Shown here one piece after another: positions 51,492 through 59,955 of a stretch of 64,000 nt of DNA. The DNA lies in NCBI GenBank assembly GCA_001898225.1, contig MKTJ01000040.1:1-64000 (forward strand). The letters are read 5' to 3'. The position numbers and the translations under genes are program-made. The notes under the pieces were generated by a model, which was not told the origin of the DNA, made no database searches, and saw only the letters and a list, made by a program, of their open reading frames with translations. Source of the stretch: Chloroflexi bacterium 54-19. Its GTDB lineage: Bacteria > Chloroflexota > Chloroflexia > Chloroheliales > Chloroheliaceae. Position 1 is the first letter of the stretch. Every line of letters starts with the position of its first letter.

Positions 51492-53780
51492 ATGCTGGAA
51501 AATCCAACCGAAAACCCGGCTTCCGAAGCCGGTTATGAACACCTGGCCCGTCGGGCTCATCTCTATCTCGAACAACACGGCGGGCGCGCCAGGGAAGAAG
51601 TGCTGGTTCAGCAGGTCTTTGGGGTGCGCGGTAAAATCGAAATCTGGGGCGGCATCCTGGCGCATGTCCTTGCCGATACCGGGAGGTTCCGGCGGTTGCC
51701 GAGCGGCGAATGGTGCCTGGCCCGCTACAACGAGGCCGTCCACGCCCTGACCGAGCTTGAATATGTCGTGATTGATACCGAGACGACCGGGCTCAATCCC
51801 CAGCGCAACCGGGTTATCGAGATAGCCGCTATCCGGGTGAAAAACGGCCAGCCTGTCGAAACTTTCGAAACCCTCGTCAACCCGCATCGCCGGATACCCG
51901 ACTTTATCAGCAAGTTTACCGGCATCAACAACGAAATGACCGCTACTTCACCCGGTTTCGGGCAGGTCGCGGATAAATTGCTCGACTTTATGGGGCAGGC
52001 TATCGTGGTCGGCCACAACATCCCCTTTGACATCCGGTTTCTTGACTACGAAATGCACCGGCTGGCCCGGCCCGCCCTTTTGAACGAAACCGTTGACACC
52101 ATCAGCCTGGCTGTCCGGCTCAATCCTGGCCTGCGGCGTCCCAATCTCGACCGCCTGGCCGCCCACCTGAATTTACCGGTGAAGCACCGTCACCGCGCCA
52201 TGGCCGACGCTGCCCTGACCTGTGAATGTTTCCTGGTGCTGCTGGATAGGGCCCACGCCCAGGGCTATAAGACGCTGGGTGATTTGCGGGCGGGCCGTCC
52301 CCGCCTGACCCAACCACCGGCCCTGGCGACCCTGGAAGAAACCCCGCTTGTGCCGCAGGAACAAAAAAAGAACCTTTTCCAGATGAACATCCCGATGAAC
52401 ATCGAGTTGCCCGCTGACCCGGTGTTGGAAGACGAGGAGTTACCGGCTGACCCCGAAGGGGAGATGGCCGACCCGCCCTGGGAAGACCCAGTCAACGACG
52501 TGCCAGAAGACCTGCCCGAAATCGAGCGACCGGAGAAAATCAGAATCCGGCGCGGCTGGTATCGCGACCCGGCGGCAACCCTGACTAACCGGGCCACTGC
52601 CCACGCCCGCGATGTCCTTTCCAGGGACTTGCTCAACGGCCTACCCCACCGCCCAGGGGTCTACCTGATGAAGGACAACACCGGCAAGGTTATCTATGTC
52701 GGCAAGGCCAAGAGTTTGCGCGACCGGGTATCCTCCTACTATAGCGAACCGCTCGGCTACACCCGCAAGATGGACGGCCTGACCGAGAGTATCGCCCGGA
52801 TTGACCACATCGTGACCGGGAGCGAACTGGAAGCTCTCTTGCTCGAATCGCGGCTTATCAAACAGTACCAACCCCGCTATAATACCCAGTTGCGCAATTA
52901 TGAGGCTTATCCTTTTATAAAAATCGACCTTAAGCAACGCTTTTCTCGTGTGACCGCTGTCCGCGAAGTGATTGACGATGGGGCGCGTTACTTCGGTCCT
53001 TTTAAGAACCGCCGGGCTGTCGAAACTACCGTCGAGATTATCGAGCAGTTGTTTCCGGTTCGAAACTGTACCCGCTCGTTCGAGCCGCCTCCGCCCGGCC
53101 AGAAGAAACGCAAACAGGCGCCCCCCTGTCTGCGGCTGGGGATGGGGCGCTGTCCCGGCCCCTGCGCGGGCAACGATAGCGAGGAGGACAACCAGGCTTA
53201 CCTCGAAAAGACTATCGAGGAAGTCATCAGCTTTTTGAGCGGGGAAAAAGAAAACATGCTCGACGCCATCTGGGCGAGGCTCAACCACGCCGTCCAGAGC
53301 CGCAATTTCGAGAAAGCCGCCGAACTGCGCGACATCGTTTCCCAGGTCGAAAAGATTGTATCGAGCCAGCAGTTCCTGGCTGCCGCCGTCGAGGGGAACC
53401 ACGCCCTGATTTGCCTCCCTTCCAGCCAGGCCGGGGCCGTCGAACTCCTTTGTATCTACCGGGGCCGGTTGGGCCGCCAGATTCGGCTGCCGCTCGACCA
53501 GCCGCGCAAGGAGGCCGCCGCCATGCTCGAAACGGCCTGGCAAGCCCTGGCCGAGGAAGAAGCGAAACTGGCCGCTACCCAGCCCGGTTGGGGCAAAAAG
53601 GGAGGCCGGGTTATCGGACAGGAAGCGGTGGACGAAATAAATATCATCTCCAAGTGGCTTTTCGCCCACAACGGCAACCAGGCTATTATTCCCATCCCCA
53701 ACAAACCGCCCAAACAGACCTTCTGGAAGACGGTCGTCCGCGAAATCCCGGTCCGTCTCGCCAATTCCCATATCGAGTAA
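51492..53780 (+). CDS. DnaQ-type exonuclease fused to a GIY-YIG/UvrC N-terminal nuclease
   Basis: 762 residues. The N-terminal 85 residues are a small helical domain. Then comes a DEDDh 3'-5' exonuclease (about 90-250): VIDTETTG with Asp95/Glu97, the Asn/Asp of HNIPFDIRFLDYE, and HRHRAMADA. A disordered acidic linker (about 295-345) precedes the GIY-YIG nuclease (about 387-475, GVYLMKDN, VIYVGKAK, SLRDRVSSYY, ending GARYFGPFKN) and a UVR-like UvrB-binding helix (about 590-625). The C-terminal RNase-H-like and HhH domains of UvrC are absent. The design resembles the mycobacterial DnaQ-GIY-YIG proteins and E. coli Cho. It probably makes the 3' incision and trims DNA in nucleotide excision repair. 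Confidence 0.92.
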   Translation: MLENPTENPASEAGYEHLARRAHLYLEQHGGRAREEVLVQQVFGVRGKIEIWGGILAHVLADTGRFRRLPSGEWCLARYNEAVHALTELEYVVIDTETTGLNPQRNRVIEIAAIRVKNGQPVETFETLVNPHRRIPDFISKFTGINNEMTATSPGFGQVADKLLDFMGQAIVVGHNIPFDIRFLDYEMHRLARPALLNETVDTISLAVRLNPGLRRPNLDRLAAHLNLPVKHRHRAMADAALTCECFLVLLDRAHAQGYKTLGDLRAGRPRLTQPPALATLEETPLVPQEQKKNLFQMNIPMNIELPADPVLEDEELPADPEGEMADPPWEDPVNDVPEDLPEIERPEKIRIRRGWYRDPAATLTNRATAHARDVLSRDLLNGLPHRPGVYLMKDNTGKVIYVGKAKSLRDRVSSYYSEPLGYTRKMDGLTESIARIDHIVTGSELEALLLESRLIKQYQPRYNTQLRNYEAYPFIKIDLKQRFSRVTAVREVIDDGARYFGPFKNRRAVETTVEIIEQLFPVRNCTRSFEPPPPGQKKRKQAPPCLRLGMGRCPGPCAGNDSEEDNQAYLEKTIEEVISFLSGEKENMLDAIWARLNHAVQSRNFEKAAELRDIVSQVEKIVSSQQFLAAAVEGNHALICLPSSQAGAVELLCIYRGRLGRQIRLPLDQPRKEAAAMLETAWQALAEEEAKLAATQPGWGKKGGRVIGQEAVDEINIISKWLFAHNGNQAIIPIPNKPPKQTFWKTVVREIPVRLANSHIE

Positions 53781-53889
53781 CTTATTACCCCTGTCAGCAG
53801 TTAATAAATAAGTTCTAGCGTATATTCGCGCCCTTTGGGTGTGACAAGTACCTGACCTTAGGGTTACTTGGCTGATAGGTAGGGCTATT

Positions 53890-54780
53890 TTGAAAAAATT
53901 CCTCAAGACCAAAAAATTCAAGCTGATTTTTGCGCTCTGGCTGCTTTTGTTTGCCTACATTATCGGTTCGGTTTTTATGCTTTACATAACCACGGTAAAC
54001 GCGAACCGCCGGTTGCCCGACCTGACGCCGAGGACGGTTGGCCTGGCTTACGAGGATATTTCTTTTGTTTCCAGGGCCCGCGACCATATAAATCTAGCGG
54101 GTTGGTGGATTCCCCGCCAGGGCTCGGACAAGGTTTTGATTCTGCTCCACGTCAAAAACGGGGACCGGACTTTTCCGCTCAGCCTCTGCAAACCGCTCTG
54201 GGATAACGGCTACAATCTTTTGCTGTTCGACCTGCGCGGTCACGGTCTTTCCGGAGGAAGTTTTTACACTTACGGTTTCCAGGAGCAATACGATGTGCTG
54301 GGCGCGGTGGACTTTTTGAAGGCTAAAGGGTTCCAGGGGAAAAGTACCGGGGTGCTGGGTTGGAGCATGGGCGCAGCCACGGCCATTATGGCGATGAGCC
54401 GGACTCCCGATATTCAGGCCGGTATCAGCGACTCGGCTTACGGCGATTTAACCCGAGTGGTCAAAGGCCGCCTGGGTGGGCTCGGCTTTTTCTATCCGGG
54501 CCTGACCCTTTCGGCCCGGCTTTTCGAGGGGATTGATATTGACCGGGTAAAGCCGGAGGATAGTATCAAAAAGCTGGGCAACCGTCACCTGCTATTGATA
54601 CACGGCGCCCAGGATACGACGGTGCCCGTTTCGGAGGTCTATCATTTGCAAGAGGCCGGGGGCGCGAACGTAACGGAAACCTGGGTCTTGCCGGGGGTCG
54701 GGCACGGCATGGCGTTTGTAGCGCAACCCGCCGAATATGTGCGGAAGGTCGTCACCTTTTTTAACCGGGAACTGAGTTAA
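53890..54780 (+). CDS. Membrane-anchored alpha/beta hydrolase
   Basis: 296 residues. An N-terminal membrane helix (LIFALWLLLFAYIIGSVFML) anchors the protein facing outward. The alpha/beta hydrolase fold shows LRGHGLSGG, the nucleophile elbow LGWSMGAATAI (Ser), the acid in IHGAQDTTVPV (Asp) and the His of GVGHGMAF. Related to lysophospholipase/BEM46-like hydrolases. The start is a TTG at 53890 behind a weak TAGG. The last 4 bp overlap the next convergent gene. Confidence 0.85.
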   Translation: MKKFLKTKKFKLIFALWLLLFAYIIGSVFMLYITTVNANRRLPDLTPRTVGLAYEDISFVSRARDHINLAGWWIPRQGSDKVLILLHVKNGDRTFPLSLCKPLWDNGYNLLLFDLRGHGLSGGSFYTYGFQEQYDVLGAVDFLKAKGFQGKSTGVLGWSMGAATAIMAMSRTPDIQAGISDSAYGDLTRVVKGRLGGLGFFYPGLTLSARLFEGIDIDRVKPEDSIKKLGNRHLLLIHGAQDTTVPVSEVYHLQEAGGANVTETWVLPGVGHGMAFVAQPAEYVRKVVTFFNRELS

Positions 54781-55793
54781 CCGCCGAGCGCCTTTAGTTC
54801 GTCCCTGGCCTGGCGTAAAGAGTCGTTGCCGAGGCCGAACAGGCGGTAGCCTTCCGTAAAATCGTCCCTGTTGCCCGACTCCAGGCCGTTTATCAGACTT
54901 GTCGCCCCATCATTGAAATAGCTGTAAGCGTCTCCGAGGAACCCATCCATTTTATCGAAACGGGGGGAAGGGCTTTTCAACTGGCGCAGTTCGTCGTTGA
55001 GGCCAACGACCTCCTGCAACTCCTTTTCGAGCCCGGCTCGGTCCAGTTGCCCCAGGTTAAACTCGGTTATGGCGTTTTGGAGTTGGGCGTTAACCGTTTC
55101 GGTCTTCCGGGTTAGCCGGCTGATGCTCTCGGCGTAGGCTTTCTCGGTGCTGTTCAGGTTGTTGGCCGTCACGAAAATATAGATCATGCCCAGGGCCGAG
55201 CCAAAAAATAGCAACGAGCAGCCCAACCGTAACCACCAGAAAACCGACAAAGGTGTGCCTGCTTTTGGGTTGCGTTCCCTGGCGGGTTTTATGGTCCTGG
55301 CCTTAGCCGTTTTAGCTTTTTGTCGTTTTACGGTTTCGCCGGGTAGGGTTGGTGTCTCATCTGTCGTTTCGGGCGTGAAGGGCCGGGGCAAGTCCGTTTC
55401 AGGCGTTGGCGCGAATGTTGTCAGGCCGGGTGGCCGGGTTAGTAAGGCCGGGCCAGGGGCTGGTTTTTCCAGGGTCATGCCTGGACCGGGTTGGTGGGAA
55501 ACGTGGTTATTGGATAGAAGGTTATTATTTTTAGGTGGGCCAGGCGGCCGTTTTTCCATCCATTCGATAGCCTGGGCCAGGATAGGGTCGGCGGGGTCGA
55601 GCCGCATGGCCGCCTCGAAGATGGTCCGGGGTTCGACAGGTACAGGCGAGGTCAGGGCGGCCAGGACTTTGACCCGGTTGTCCTGGGGGTATTTCTCGCT
55701 CAACCGGGCGGAAATAAAATAGGCGGCCTGGGGCTGCCTGTTTTTGGCTAACTCGACGGCTAAATCTAATTCCTCGCGTTCCCGAACGTCCAT
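54777..55793 (-). CDS. Single-pass membrane protein with helical outer domain
   Basis: 338 residues. Residues 1-75 form a small helical bundle (TPR-like: AKNRQPQAAYFISARLSEKYPQDN). A Pro/Thr-rich linker (about 80-170) precedes a membrane helix (about 188-210, LRLGCSLLFFGSALGMIYIFV), after which an extracytoplasmic helical region (about 215-338) has coiled-coil character (SISRLTRKTETVNAQLQNAI). N-in/C-out topology is expected. Function unknown. ATG follows AGGAG at 7 nt. Confidence 0.65.
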   Translation of the reverse strand: MDVREREELDLAVELAKNRQPQAAYFISARLSEKYPQDNRVKVLAALTSPVPVEPRTIFEAAMRLDPADPILAQAIEWMEKRPPGPPKNNNLLSNNHVSHQPGPGMTLEKPAPGPALLTRPPGLTTFAPTPETDLPRPFTPETTDETPTLPGETVKRQKAKTAKARTIKPARERNPKAGTPLSVFWWLRLGCSLLFFGSALGMIYIFVTANNLNSTEKAYAESISRLTRKTETVNAQLQNAITEFNLGQLDRAGLEKELQEVVGLNDELRQLKSPSPRFDKMDGFLGDAYSYFNDGATSLINGLESGNRDDFTEGYRLFGLGNDSLRQARDELKALGG

Positions 55794-56249
55794 GCCTGCT
55801 CCTGCCGGGAGCCCAATTTTACCAACATAAGAATCCCCGGCTAAAAAATCAACGCGTTACCTGAAGCCCGGTCTGTGCCTGTAGTTTGCTAACCGGTAGC
55901 AAGTTTCCGGTCAGACCCGGTTGTTCTCTTATATTAACGCCAATTTCTGCTTCATTTTATAACAGAAGTCACACTCTACCCAGGTTCTAAAGAGCAAATC
56001 TTGTCATGCCCTGATGACTGTGCTATACGCCACCGGCGCGGCCCACAGAGAACCCTTCGGACTAGATTCCGCCAGTGCAACTGCGACTGCGCGCCGGGCG
56101 ACACGGAATACCAAAGCTTTTGCGACTGTGATATTGTCCAGCGCGACCCGGGTCCTTTGGGTATGGGTACCCCGGATTCCTCGCTGCGCTCGGAATGACA
56201 GTAATCTGACTTCTGACTTCTAGCCTCTGACTACTAAACACTAAACACT
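55794..56249. repeat. Intergenic patch with REP-like palindromes and a heptamer tract
   Basis: 456 bp without a real gene. Two ATTCC...GGAAT dyads (ATTCC at 56066 with GGAAT at 56105; a tighter one at 56176-56196 inside a GGATTCCTCGCTGCGCTCGG-type sequence) are followed by a heptamer tract at 56207-56249 (CTGACTT CTGACTT CTAGCCT CTGACTA ...). The 69-codon frame here (56014-56223), which ends in IPRCARNDS, is the kind of spurious protein produced by this repeat. Confidence 0.55.
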
Positions 56250-58556
56250 TTATCTGTCCAGGGCATCGGTCCCGGCCCCGTAAAGGTCGTCAAGGATTTC
56301 GCAGCGGACCTTGTCGCCACCCTGCATCACTTCCACGCCATAACTTTCGGGATGTCCCGGCTTGCGGTAGACCTTCAGGGTCAGTTTGTGGTCGCCTACC
56401 AGCAGACCTTCCAGTTTGAGTTCGGCCAGCCAGGAAGGGAGGCGAGGGCGCAGTTTTAGCCGTTTTTCGGTGGCGTCCGCTTCCAATCCGAGCATAATTT
56501 GCAGGAAAAAGATGGCGGCCCCGGCGGTCCAGGCCTGGGGGCTACAACTGACCGGGTATTCGGATGGACTGCTATAGTAGCGGTTGTCCTGCTGGAACCC
56601 GCAGAACAATTCGGGCAGGCGGTAGTAGCGGAAACGCTGGCTGGCCGCGAAGACCTGGCTCACTACAGCGTTGGCTTCCTCGCTAAAGCCGTAGCGTTTC
56701 ATGCCCGCCGCGATTATCGAGTTATCGTGCGGCCAGACGCTGCCGTTATGGTAGCTCATGGGGTTGTAGCTTGGCTCCTGGGTGCTGACCGTGCGAATAC
56801 CCCACCCGCTGCTCATGTCTTCCCCCATCATCCGGCGCACGATGGGTTTGGCCTTATCGTCGTCCACGATGCCGCACCAGAGACAGTGGCCCGGATTCGA
56901 GCCGACCGTCGGAATCTGGTTCTTGAACTTATCGAGGGCCTGGGCGAAATAGTTTTCTTCCGGCATCCAGAACTTTTCATTAAAAAGGATTTTTAGTTGG
57001 GCGGCTTCCCGGCGCAATTTTGCGGCCCACTCCCTTTCGCCGTAACGTTCTACGACCTCGGCCACGCCCAGTTTGGCAGCGTAGACGTAAGCCTGGGCCT
57101 CGCAAAGGGCAATCGGCTGCTGGGGGAAGGTGCCATCGCGGAATTGCAGCGAAGCGGCGTTGTCTTTCCAGCCCTGGTTTTTCACGCCGCGCTCGTTGTG
57201 GCAAAAATATTCGATAAAACCGTCACCGTCGGCGTCACCATAGGTATCAATCCACTCCAGGGCCGCTTTCAGGTTTGGCAAGAACTCTTTGTAAAGCTCG
57301 GCGCTATCGAGCCAGCGCATTGTTTCGGCAAAAAGCATCAAAAAGAGGGGCGTGCTATCTACCGAGCCGTAATAAGGGACGTGGGGCATTTCACGCAGCA
57401 CCGTCATTTCCCCGGCCCGCAACTCGTGGAGAATTTTGCCCGGTTCTTCCTCGTTCCACTCGTTGACTTTTTTACCCTGGTACTGGGCCAGGAAGCGCAG
57501 GGTGCCGACCGCCAGTTGCGGGTCGAAAATCAGGGTCTGGTAGGCCGTAATCATGGAATCGCGCCCGAACGGCACCGCGAACCAGGGGATACCGGCTATC
57601 GGCAAAAGCCCGGTCGGTAATTCCTCGGTCAGAATCCGCAGGTCGTAAAAACTGCGCTGGATAAACTTATCGAAAACCTCGTTGTCGCTGGTGATAAAAG
57701 TGCCTTCCCGGAACCAGTTTTCGTAGGCCAGGCGCATCCGGCGAGCCCCCATGTCAAAGGTGGTCGGCAGGGTGGCGTGGCCGTTCCCCAGCCCTTGCGG
57801 CACGATATGGTAGGTGATGGCGAAAGGCTGACCCGGTTGGAGGGTTATGTGGAAGATAGCATCGGCCAGGGCCGGTTTGACGGCTTGTAAGACCACCGCG
57901 CTGGTCGAGTAGGGCAATAGTTCGCGTTCTTCCAGTTCCCGGCTGTCTAATTTCTCAACCTCATGCACCACTATTTCGTCCGGTGCGCTATCGAAGACCA
58001 CCTGGGTGGTGCGTTCGAGGTCATCCAGGCCCAGGTAGCTAAAGGTAATCCGGTCTTTTCCCCAGGTCGGTTTACGCAAATCACCCCGGTTGGCCCGCTG
58101 GTATCCCCGCACGTCGAACATGTCGCGGAAGTCGCTGCCAAAACGCATGGTCAGGGTTAAATCGACCGGGAAGGAATTGTAATTAAAAAAGCCCAACCGC
58201 TCGTGCATGCCGTCCTCGATAAAACGGTTGCGGCGGATACTGATGGTACGGGGCAGTAAATTGACCGTGGTGGGTGTGGTCGCGGGTGCGGATTTATCGG
58301 GATCAGGGCGGTTAATCTGGCTGGAAGGGGCTTGCATGAACGGGTTGGCGCTCTGAATATTCGCCATAAAGTTGAATTCGCCGGAAGAAGTCAGCAAATC
58401 CGGGGAATGTCCGTTCACTTTTATTTCGAGGACACTCAGGTAACGGGTATCTTTGTAATAGAGGCCCCAACCGTGGGGGTTTGACTGCGGGACATCGCCA
58501 TCGTCGTCACTGACCATAAAGACGAGGTTTTCTTTAAGGACTAATCGGCTGGTCAA
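56250..58556 (-). CDS. Amylo-alpha-1,6-glucosidase / glycogen-debranching-type enzyme
   Basis: 768 residues. An N-terminal GDE_N_bis domain (about 1-230; VSDDDGDVPQSNPHGWGLYYKDTRYLS, RFIEDGMHERLGFFNY) is followed by an (alpha/alpha)6 toroid of GH63/GH15-like glucosidases (about 260-690; LLPIAGIPWFAVPFGRDSMI, DGDGFIEYFCHNERGVKNQGWKDN, NPMSYHNGSVWPHDNSIIA with the typical catalytic Asp/Glu regions). It probably hydrolyses alpha-1,6 branch glucose of glycogen-like glucans or trehalose-like oligomers in the cytoplasm; no signal peptide. TTG start with AGGAG at 7 nt. No glycogen cluster (glgA/B/C) is adjacent. Confidence 0.88.
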   Translation of the reverse strand: MTSRLVLKENLVFMVSDDDGDVPQSNPHGWGLYYKDTRYLSVLEIKVNGHSPDLLTSSGEFNFMANIQSANPFMQAPSSQINRPDPDKSAPATTPTTVNLLPRTISIRRNRFIEDGMHERLGFFNYNSFPVDLTLTMRFGSDFRDMFDVRGYQRANRGDLRKPTWGKDRITFSYLGLDDLERTTQVVFDSAPDEIVVHEVEKLDSRELEERELLPYSTSAVVLQAVKPALADAIFHITLQPGQPFAITYHIVPQGLGNGHATLPTTFDMGARRMRLAYENWFREGTFITSDNEVFDKFIQRSFYDLRILTEELPTGLLPIAGIPWFAVPFGRDSMITAYQTLIFDPQLAVGTLRFLAQYQGKKVNEWNEEEPGKILHELRAGEMTVLREMPHVPYYGSVDSTPLFLMLFAETMRWLDSAELYKEFLPNLKAALEWIDTYGDADGDGFIEYFCHNERGVKNQGWKDNAASLQFRDGTFPQQPIALCEAQAYVYAAKLGVAEVVERYGEREWAAKLRREAAQLKILFNEKFWMPEENYFAQALDKFKNQIPTVGSNPGHCLWCGIVDDDKAKPIVRRMMGEDMSSGWGIRTVSTQEPSYNPMSYHNGSVWPHDNSIIAAGMKRYGFSEEANAVVSQVFAASQRFRYYRLPELFCGFQQDNRYYSSPSEYPVSCSPQAWTAGAAIFFLQIMLGLEADATEKRLKLRPRLPSWLAELKLEGLLVGDHKLTLKVYRKPGHPESYGVEVMQGGDKVRCEILDDLYGAGTDALDR

Positions 58557-58653
58557 AGAACTTCTCCTTCTCTTTTAAACCGTTAGTTTCCAGATAATGC
58601 ACCATTATAGCATAGGGCATTCCGGTGCTGGCGGTTTGGTCGAGAAGTTGAAC

Positions 58654-59535
58654 TCAGGGTGGCGCGATTAGTCCTGTCTCCTCCGGTAAGAGGTCTGGCT
58701 CGCCTAAATCTTCGGGCCTGTCGAACGCGCTGTTACTTTCGGTGGCGAGTTCCCAGTCTTTGAGAGCTTTCTGCCATTTAGGGGCTTCTTCAGGCGGCAG
58801 GGCGTAGGCGATTTCGAGGCCGACCTGTAAATCGTGCAGGCGGTTTTCGACGCTCCAACTTATGGATGGGCCAAAGACAACCTGCCAGCGCTGTTTATCT
58901 TCCTCCCACCAGACCGAGACCGGCAGCACCGGCACGCCCAACCCGGCCAGGAAGCGACCCGCCCCAGGCCGAACCTGCTCGAAGGTTTTAGCGCCGCGCC
59001 CTTCCGGGAATACCACGCTCGGCTGGTAGCGGGCGCGCAGCCGCCAGTTGCGTAAAGCCTGGAGCCCTGCCCGCTGGTTGTCCATTGGCAACCGCAGGGC
59101 GTTGTAAGACCAGCGCCGGTAAATCCAGGTGTGAATCCGGCGGAGAGTCAGCACTATAAACCGGCCCGGTTGGCCCCGCCCTTCCAGTTTGGCCTCCCGG
59201 TAGCCGACAATGACAATCCACTGGCGGGCGTATTCCGGGCGTTTCTCGAGGGTGGCGGCGTGGATGGCCGAAAGCAAACGAGGAGTCCAGCGCCGCATAG
59301 TGTGGTTGACCGCCAGGGCGAAACTGCCCTCGGTGGGAATATTTTCGAGGCCGTAGGCTTCGTAAGGGTCGCGCATTTCCTGGCTTAGCGGCAGAATGTC
59401 CCGGCCTCGCAGGGTCTGCCAGGCCAGGATAGCCCAGAAGCGCAGGCGAGGTGAGCCCCGGTCGGGTCGGGGTGTCTCCCACCACTTTTTGCCTCGCTCT
59501 ATATATTTCTTAAAAGTGTTAAAAACGGCGGCCAC
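58654..59535 (-). CDS. Divergent lysophospholipid acyltransferase-like protein
   Basis: 293 residues (GTG 59535). The PlsC-type fold is indicated by NIPTEGSFALAVNHTMRRW, VVFPEGRGAKTF (acyl-acceptor Glu motif FPEG) and a hydrophobic helical segment. The first motif, normally NHxxxxD, reads NHTMRRW, so the Asp of the catalytic dyad is missing; either it is inactive, or the acid is elsewhere. Charged insertions are present. The start is uncertain because the gene overlaps the 3' end of the small upstream gene; the ORF limit at 59622 is less likely. The role in glycerolipid synthesis is inferred. Confidence 0.65.
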   Translation of the reverse strand: MAAVFNTFKKYIERGKKWWETPRPDRGSPRLRFWAILAWQTLRGRDILPLSQEMRDPYEAYGLENIPTEGSFALAVNHTMRRWTPRLLSAIHAATLEKRPEYARQWIVIVGYREAKLEGRGQPGRFIVLTLRRIHTWIYRRWSYNALRLPMDNQRAGLQALRNWRLRARYQPSVVFPEGRGAKTFEQVRPGAGRFLAGLGVPVLPVSVWWEEDKQRWQVVFGPSISWSVENRLHDLQVGLEIAYALPPEEAPKWQKALKDWELATESNSAFDRPEDLGEPDLLPEETGLIAPP

Positions 59536-59818
59536 GGCCACGGGGTATTCTCCGATAATCGTTATAGTCGTAACCCTGGGCGTCGCGATAGCCTCGCCGG
59601 TAGGCCCGGCGACGGCCGCCACCTCCGTCCGAACTCGATTCCGCCGAACTGTAGAGGCTCGAAACCGAGGAAGATTCGTCGCTGGTGCCGCTGCTTTCGT
59701 CGCTGGCTCCGCTCCCGCTACTCTCGCTGCCGATGCTGTCGCTATCGTCGTCGGCGCTGCTCATCATACCGAGTAAAAGAAAACCCAGATGCCGGTGAAT
59801 TAGCCAGATTCTTTTCAT
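59519..59818 (-). CDS. Ser/Asp-rich small protein, hypothetical
   Basis: 99 residues. A basic start (MKRIWLIHRHLGFLLLG) could be a short membrane anchor or uncleaved signal. A run of about 45 residues with Ser, Asp, Glu and Gly only (repeated SSG/DESS) follows, then a Gly-Arg-Tyr tail (RRRAYRRGYRDAQGYDYNDYRR). Charge therefore switches from strongly acidic to strongly basic. It overlaps the acyltransferase gene by 17 bp (translational coupling). Possible roles are surface coat or nucleic-acid binding; neither is shown. Confidence 0.55.
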   Translation of the reverse strand: MKRIWLIHRHLGFLLLGMMSSADDDSDSIGSESSGSGASDESSGTSDESSSVSSLYSSAESSSDGGGGRRRAYRRGYRDAQGYDYNDYRRIPRGRGRRF

Positions 59819-59955
59819 CCACAAAAACCTATCCCTTTCGTGTTGGTCCCTCTATCCACAAAGTTCCTACGGCAAAATCTACGCAATTTTAAGACCGCAG
59901 GTTACAAATACCCGTATTTTCTAATCTTAGAAGGTTAATTTTCGGGTTAATTCAA

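Noticed and set aside
52641-53921. 426-codon minus-strand frame opposite the UvrC half
   Set aside because: Antisense of conserved GIY-YIG and UVR sequence; no domain of its own.
56014-56223. 69-codon frame with RIPRCARNDS-like ending
   Set aside because: Coincides with the REP-like repeat; such translations are common annotation artefacts.
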